Shown here piece by piece: positions 56,809-64,000 of a DNA stretch of 64,000 nucleotides. The number at the start of each line of letters is the position of its first letter. Position 1 is the first letter of the stretch. Source of the stretch: Rosa chinensis. Lineage: Eukaryota; Streptophyta; Magnoliopsida; Rosales; Rosaceae. A program made the translations under genes and the position numbers. The notes under the pieces were generated by a model. That model did not search any database and was not told where the DNA came from. It saw only the letters and a program-made list of their open reading frames with translations. The stretch spans positions 42,607,139 to 42,671,138 of the forward strand of contig NC_037094.1 of NCBI RefSeq assembly GCF_002994745.2. The letters run 5' to 3'.

Positions 56809-58332
56809 TCATTTCATCACTCTTGGTGAAATGTTCGCCTTCAATGGATTCCTCATGACCATTGTGAACTCTTGCTTCTCTGCGAAGTCAACATCCTCTC
56901 CCTCCACACCTCTCCACTCGAATTTCCACACCAAATTCGCCACAAAATACTCCAGATGAAGCACAGCCAAACCAAGTCCAGGGCAAATCCTCCTCCCAAC
57001 CCCAAACGGCATCATCTTAATCTCTCTGCTCCCTGTTATATCAAACCCCTGATCTCCTCCCTCCTTGCTGAAAAACCTCTCCGGCTTAAACTCCATAGGC
57101 TCCTCCCACACCTACGGATCCCACCCCATATCCGCCACCATGAAATTCACCGTCCCGTTCTTCGGCACCACATAACCATCCAAAACGACGTCGTGCGTGA
57201 CGGAATGCGGCAGCGCAAAGTGGCCAGGTGGGTGGCGCCTTAAACCCTCCAAGATCACCGCTTTTAAATAAGGCATCTTCTGCAAGTCCTCCTCCTTCAC
57301 CTCCTCCTCTGTTTCCTCCACAACTCCTTTAATCTCAGCGAGAAGCCTCTCCTGGATAGTTGGATACTTGACGATATTGGCCATGATCCACTGCAGAGCG
57401 GTGGAAGTAGTATCCGTTCCTGCACTGAGAAACTCCGAACATAGGCTAATGATCTCTTTTTCGTTCAGCTTCCTCTTCTCGTCGGGAAGCTCGAGTTCCC
57501 AGAGTGTGTCTAGGTAACAAAGTACATAATCATCGCTCTTGTTTACCATGGCATCCTTTCGGGCTCGAATCAGAGGAAGTAGGACATCTTCTTGGGCTTT
57601 TCGGATTCGAAAGAACTCCTGCCAGCGATTCTTGAGGAGGATTTTCGTCAATGAAGGCCAGAAATTGAGGATGTTGAACCGGCCCAAGCTGAGGATTAGC
57701 CCGCGCTGGACTTCTTTGATTTTACTCATCTGATTCTCGTCGAGTTTGTCTCCAAAGCACATGAGAACTAGCAAGCAGAACATGGTGTACTGGAAATGGT
57801 CAACGACTTTGACTCCTCCTCCGTTGGATTTGGATTGGGATTCCGTTAGGCGGTTGGCGAGGATGTCGAGGACCCACTTGCGGGCCCCGCAGTAGGATTT
57901 GACGCGGGAAGGGTGGAGGATTTCGGAGGTGAGGTTGCGGCGGAGGAGGGGCCACGTGGGGCCGTAGACGGCGGAGGTGATGTTGTGCTGGTTGCTGCTG
58001 ATGATTCTGTTGGTGGCCAAAGCCGGGGGGCGGTCGGCGAAGACGGCGCCGTTTTGGATTAAGGCCTGGTGGGCCAGGAAGCGGTTGGAGATGAAGACGG
58101 TGGGGCGGGAGCCAATGCGGAGGGTGATGATTGGGCCGTAGCGGGCCTGGAGTTTGCGGATGATGGGCTCGAGCTCCGGTAAGGATTTGCGGAGCCATAG
58201 GAAGCTGCTGATTATGGGGACGGAGGTGGGTCCCGGCGGGAGCTTGTTGGTGGTGAGGAGGAGGGAGAGGATGGGTTTGAGGAGGAGAGAGATGAGGAGG
58301 AGTGTGGTGAGGATGAGGAGCCAGGTTTCCAT
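56809..58332 (-). pseudogene. CYP89A-like: CYP89A-type cytochrome P450 with one in-frame stop codon
   Basis: It is a single-exon frame of 507 codons (usual length for the family) in which codon 407 (57114-57112) is TAG. Residues 2-25 are a leucine-rich membrane anchor (endoplasmic reticulum) and about 31-36 the LPPGP hinge. AGTDTT, about 304-309, is the I-helix oxygen-binding motif. EGLR, about 362-365, is the K-helix ExxR. KPERFF and [11 protein letters not shown] (haem-ligand cysteine about 450) follow the stop. The TAG stands in GWDP-stop-VWEEP, where the family has GWDPKVWEDP, so a single AAG to TAG change explains it. Everything else looks intact. CYP89A proteins are membrane monooxygenases; Arabidopsis CYP89A9 acts in chlorophyll breakdown, but the substrate here is unknown. 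Readthrough, a sequencing error or a null allele are all possible. Confidence 0.9.
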
Positions 58333-58560
58333 GGTGGTACTGATGAGTGCATGGTTTTCTCAGTTTAGTAGGAAGGTGACAAAGAAAGAAACGAGAGAGG
58401 TGGGTAAGGTCTATTCCTAGGGTGCGGCTGGAATGCCCTCTTTATGAACTTGAGTTTAATTGATGGGGTCTCTTGCTTGATGCTTCCTCTTCCTCTTCCT
58501 CTTGTCCCATCGATTACCTCTGGTATTTAGATACTGATCCTTTTTCTATGCAGTGTCTCT
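58333..58560 (-). promoter_or_regulatory. Upstream region of the CYP89A gene
   Basis: On the minus strand GTTCATAAAGAGG near 58446 is a possible TATA box about 110 bp before the ATG, followed by a short leader. TTCCTCTTCCTCTTCCTCTT at 58487 is a CT-rich tract on the plus strand. No other element is recognised. Confidence 0.35.
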
Positions 58561-61500
58561 TTCACTTGTGTCACCATGGAGGTCCCCAAGCGGTCGCAAT
58601 CTCGTTTATGATACATTGTGTATCAATGAGTGTATGATCAATTTGGTAGAATTTCTTTTCAAGCCTTGTTGATTACCGACAAGTGCTTTGCAGTAGCGAA
58701 CAGTGTCAACATACAAGGCTCAATGCCCATTTGCTTCCACAACAGCTGTTCTGCAAACCAATAGTCACCACCAAAAGCCTTTTGCCTTCTTTCCACCGTA
58801 ACAAAACAAATGGCCTTGCATCACTTGCAAACAAGCCACACAAAAGATTGACCAAGCAAGACAAACCACACAAATCATCAAAATTGGTGTCTGGAGAGAA
58901 AAGCTCACCCTTGCCGTTCCTTAAAGACTTCTAGCAAACTGCAAGCAAGGAGGAATGAAATCAGAAACTTGAGACCAAGCTCTGAAGCAGAAGCTTTTTC
59001 ACTTCTCTATGAGAAATTTGGACTCACCTTGTCCACCAAATCCAAGCGATGGAAGGACGTTTGCTGTCAAAGTTCTTGTCTGCACTTGCTGTCAAAGTTC
59101 CTGCCTGCAATTGTACTTGCAGCTAGCATATACAAAAGGCTCTGTCAAACAGTGGATTCTACAGAATGGCAAAAAGAACATGGTCTGGAAGAAAAGGAAG
59201 AAGAAGATGACACTCATGTAAATGACAAAGTCGAAAGCAAACTCTTTGAAACCATGATTCTCAGAGGGTGCTATGCTGTAACTTAGTTCTATTTAAAGCT
59301 AAATAACAAGGAACAAGGCTTTTAATAAAAAAACAAGGAACAAGGCATTCTCCAGATTCATATGGCATGCAAATTAATCTTTTAATATGTTTACTACGTG
59401 GCGTCTTCTCAAGCAAGAGAGAACAAAATCAATATTCAAAGCATAATGTAAGGCTACTAATCTAGCTTGATGATAAATGTGTGACTTCAGTTGTCACCTG
59501 CATATTAAGGCATGCAATAATTAATCATGGTAGACAAGCTTTTGAAGGAAAAAAAAAAAGAAGCGGTGGGGTTAAAAAGCATTTGAACTCTGATATAAAG
59601 TAAACAGACCAAAAGCAGTGCATTGCAGCAGCAAGCTCACCTCCTTGTGATCATATCTTTTGTTTTGGGCAGTGGAAGACAAAATCTCATTTGCAATCAT
59701 AGCATAATTATCAAACTTTGGTTTGCTGTAACTTTGTTGATGGATGGAAACTACAGACAAAATATTAAGAGGCAAAAGTAATAAAACTTTGCATATTCCT
59801 CGAAGCGGTGGAACTGCAGATAAATATAATGACCTTTGGAGGAGCCACGTTCAGCTGAATATACCTGCACACAAAGAACAAAAATTGTTAATTAAGCACT
59901 TGAGATTCATGTCGTAGCTACAAGACAATAAATCGCAATGAGGTAGCAGTTAATTGCCCATTCTAATACTCACCAGGTGTTCAGGAGAGCAGCACAAAAT
60001 GCAATCCCAGCTCACCAGGTGTGCAGGAGTGAAGCACAATATGCAATCCCAGCAAAGTAAGTGGAAGAATACGCAGACCCCAGAAATGCCCCGAAATTTT
60101 GATAAAGAAAGCTGGCCCGGTGTTACAACTCCGTCTTCGAATTGAGCTGACTAAATTGATCTCCATCTCCAATTCAACTTCTATCCTAAGCTGATGGCCA
60201 CGCCAGAGATATTCTCAAAGAAAGTTCAAGCTCATTGAATCATCCAGATGGCGTTTTGGAAGTTCAGTTTGTCGAAAGATAAGCTGGGTGCAGAGATAAA
60301 ATTGAGTCGTGGGTGTCCAGGTCTGTATCCATGGGTTGCAAGCTTTTGGGCTCAAAATAATCTCCCATCGACAAATTTCGGAGCAGTGCAAAGCCCACTC
60401 TCAAAAGCCCATTGCGCAGCTTCGCAAAAGTTCGGGCCCAATTATTCCTCGATGAGTGAAATTAAGGAGAGGAAGGCGACATTCTTGGGCCCATTACGAA
60501 GCTCGGCACATTTGGTTGCCCAAATCAAATCAGTGGATGCTCTACTAAAATCGGATGTTCTTTTGACAAGTTCAAAAATATATATATCTGTTGGATAAAA
60601 AGATCGGCATAAAACCGAAAACTCAAATAATGAACTATAATAGTTTGATCCATTCACATGGTATGTAGGCAGTTTAGCGACCCATTAGATGCAACAACAA
60701 CTCCAAGCACAATCCCTGACTCCATCAGTCAAATTCGGCCAGTGCCAAATGAATCACTGACTCTAGTCAAATTCTCCCAACACCAGAAAAGTCAAATTCA
60801 TTCTCAAATCACACAAATAAAGTCAAAACCAAATTCAAGGGCTTTAAACCCTATTCCAAACACAAATTCAAAATAAATGGATCATCTACCAATTTAAATC
60901 TCAAATGCCGGAACTACATGTGGTTTGATCCCGCAAAGGGTATGTAGGCAATCTAGAACCAAATTTATCTAGATGCAACCGCGTCCCAAAACACAAAATC
61001 GAATCCTTGGTCCACTTCAACCAATTTCGTCCCAAACACTATTCTTATTCCAAAATCAAACCCTCCAATGAGTCATCCACTCATTGGAACTCTTGAACTA
61101 ACTGTTCATAGTGTAACACTTCTAAAAACTGATAGAGAAGGGGCAGGTAAAAACTATCTGAAATGCAAAGCTTCATAACTTAAACTCGGGAAGTCAAAAA
61201 TGCAGGAGACTGAAATACATGAAGCTTTGTTTAAAACAATGTAGAATCAATAAAATTGAAAAACAAAGGTGATAGGCCTAAAACAATGAATTGAACTTAT
61301 GAATTGAACTATTGAACTGCCAAGTGCTATAGTTTTGTATGATTGATCATGATACACTCATGTTTCAAGTTTTCAACTTTGCATAGTCTCTTTTTCTAAT
61401 CTCTGGTAAAATTAGTGGGGGGCAGTGTTTATGGTTTATTTTCACTCTTGAAAAGCGTAACAGTGGTATGTGTGATGTTATACAGTTGTATTAGTGTGTT

Positions 61501-61625
61501 GAAGTAACCCGCACTCAGAGTTTGTGCTACTTAATCAACAAAAAGGCAATCTGATTTGTCTTTCATTTACTTTCACTAATAACTTGCGCAGATACAGATG
61601 CCTTGTTTTCATATTAGTGCATCAT
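58561..61625. other. Unassigned 3-kb region
   Basis: Several short open frames occur (plus 58683-58934, 58969-59286, 60248-60598), but none has a motif or splice context that I recognise. Local repeats are visible: TTGCTGTCAAAGTTC(T/C)TG twice near 59065-59105; CACCAGGTGT(T/G)CAGGAG twice near 59972-60027; and GGTATGTAGGCA followed by AGATGCAAC at 60658 and 60940. The last pair, with its CT/GA-poor flanks, suggests remnants of an LTR element. A lone GGGGGGCAG motif is at 61414. Confidence 0.4.
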
Positions 61626-62147
61626 AAGGGCAAGTTCATTGGGCTCAGTTTTTCCTGGGCACCACTTTAGTTTTGCAGCTTGGGACACCAGAAACTCACT
61701 ATTGCAGCTTCCACCGGATCTGGGGTAAGAACACAGTGGGCAGCCCAGGTCACAAGCTCGGGTAGGACGGTGACTGAGCCATTGACCCAGGTTGCCATGC
61801 TGGCCCAAAAAGAAGAGGAAAGGGGAGACGCGCCGGCTTGGTGGTGGAAGGCAGTCGCTTGTCACGTAGTGCCGACAAGCCCTGCAGGAGCGTGCGAACC
61901 AGTTTTTTGGCGTGTAGCGGCGTGCGGCTGGAGACGTAGCAGGTTGCCGTTGGCTGTGCATGGGAATTTGAATGCAACGGTCAACATATCTGGACCATTG
62001 CTTATGATAATTGAAGGGATCGGACGGCAAAGAATTATGGACCTATAATTCCTGTTTTGCAGAGGTAAAAAAAAAAAAATCTTTGTAACCGTTAGATAAT
62101 ATTACAACGGTAACAAAAAAAAATAGAACAAAAATTTCCTATAAATA

Positions 62148-62157
62148 CCTCACCGCC
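62148..62157 (+). promoter_or_regulatory. TATA box
   Basis: CCTATAAATACC lies about 105 bases before the ATG at 62256, with a CT-rich leader between, which is a normal plant spacing. Confidence 0.65.
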
Positions 62158-62255
62158 TATTTTACTTCTCACACAAAAACTATCATCTTTCTTCCTCAAA
62201 ATTTTTTGTTCCTTCTCCTCATAGCTTTCATACTCTACAATTTTTTGATTTCAAT

Positions 62256-63813
<1,558 letters not shown>

Positions 63814-64000
63814 GAAAATTAGGGAGTTATATATTTTAAATAAGTGTATTGTTATGATTCCAATGCTTCGTTTTTCACTTATGTAATATTAGATTGATGA
63901 AATGAAAATTTATTTGAATAATACCCTTACAAATGAAAAGCAAAATGAAACCACACAAACATAATTAAAAACATAAAAACTAAATGAAAACACACACAAA
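63814..64000. other. 3' flank of the NAM-associated pseudogene
   Basis: AT-rich, with AATGAAAA-type signals; no gene seen before the window ends. Confidence 0.4.

Noticed and set aside
57800..58198. Proline/histidine-rich frame over the P450
   Set aside because: Alternative frame of the P450 coding sequence, an artefact of its GC-rich codons.
61614..62048. Open frames on both strands in a GC-richer stretch
   Set aside because: They lie between the putative Harbinger end and its promoter; no domain recognised, and both strands are open by composition.

Overview
This is nuclear DNA from a flowering plant. It is AT-rich, has spliced genes with GT/AG introns, plant-type Ty1/copia and Ty3/gypsy retrotransposons, MULE, CACTA, hAT and Harbinger DNA transposons, and a CYP89A-type cytochrome P450. 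A eudicot is likely; Rosaceae would fit the P450 and LTR families, but that is an impression I could not test. I see no rRNA, tRNA or CRISPR.

Host genes are few. The clearest is a single-exon CYP89A P450 on the minus strand (56809-58332), intact except for one in-frame TAG. A second, heavily deleted CYP89A copy lies at 47620-48315 on the same strand. They look like two members of a tandem P450 cluster pushed apart by transposons. Everything else I can identify is mobile-element sequence or gene fragments carried by it.

Layout: (1) 320-2030, a MULE-like element with long inverted ends and apparent captured gene fragments; 2278-2825, a hAT MITE with 8-bp target duplications. (2) 3319-12981, the 3' half of a Tat-lineage Ty3/gypsy element (pol on minus) with a degenerate antisense gene on plus (7038-9716) and another LTR nested in its 3' end. 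(3) 12980-22899, a non-autonomous LTR element on minus, split by a 7.36-kb CACTA element (15058-22417, TSD AGC) that carries spliced fragments of ribosomal protein L17 and an O-fucosyltransferase-like gene. (4) 22905-28215, the 5' half of an Athila-type gypsy element on minus. (5) 28216-29620, the 3' half of a copia element, then a Myb/SANT fragment and an array of TAGCGAGGAAA-type repeats (to about 31500). (6) 31545-37134, a copia element on minus; 37490-47278, a relative on plus, facing it head to head and broken by three LTR insertions with perfect 5-bp TSDs. The third LTR contains a hAT element, which contains a poly(A) retroposon and a foldback MITE. (7) 47620-58332, the P450 region, holding a 4.6-kb MULE with two convergent genes and a 3.1-kb solo LTR just downstream of the P450. 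(8) 61629-end, the left part of a Harbinger-like element with a broken Myb/NAM-associated gene.

The most notable items are: the two-exon MULE gene at 51378-52966, which keeps the DNA-binding N-terminus and zinc-knuckle C-terminus but lacks the catalytic core; a GGGGGCA-based, partly palindromic repeat shared by both MULE-like elements; the L17/O-fucosyltransferase capture in the CACTA element; and the single stop codon in the CYP89A gene. All identifications come from reading the sequence, with no database search.
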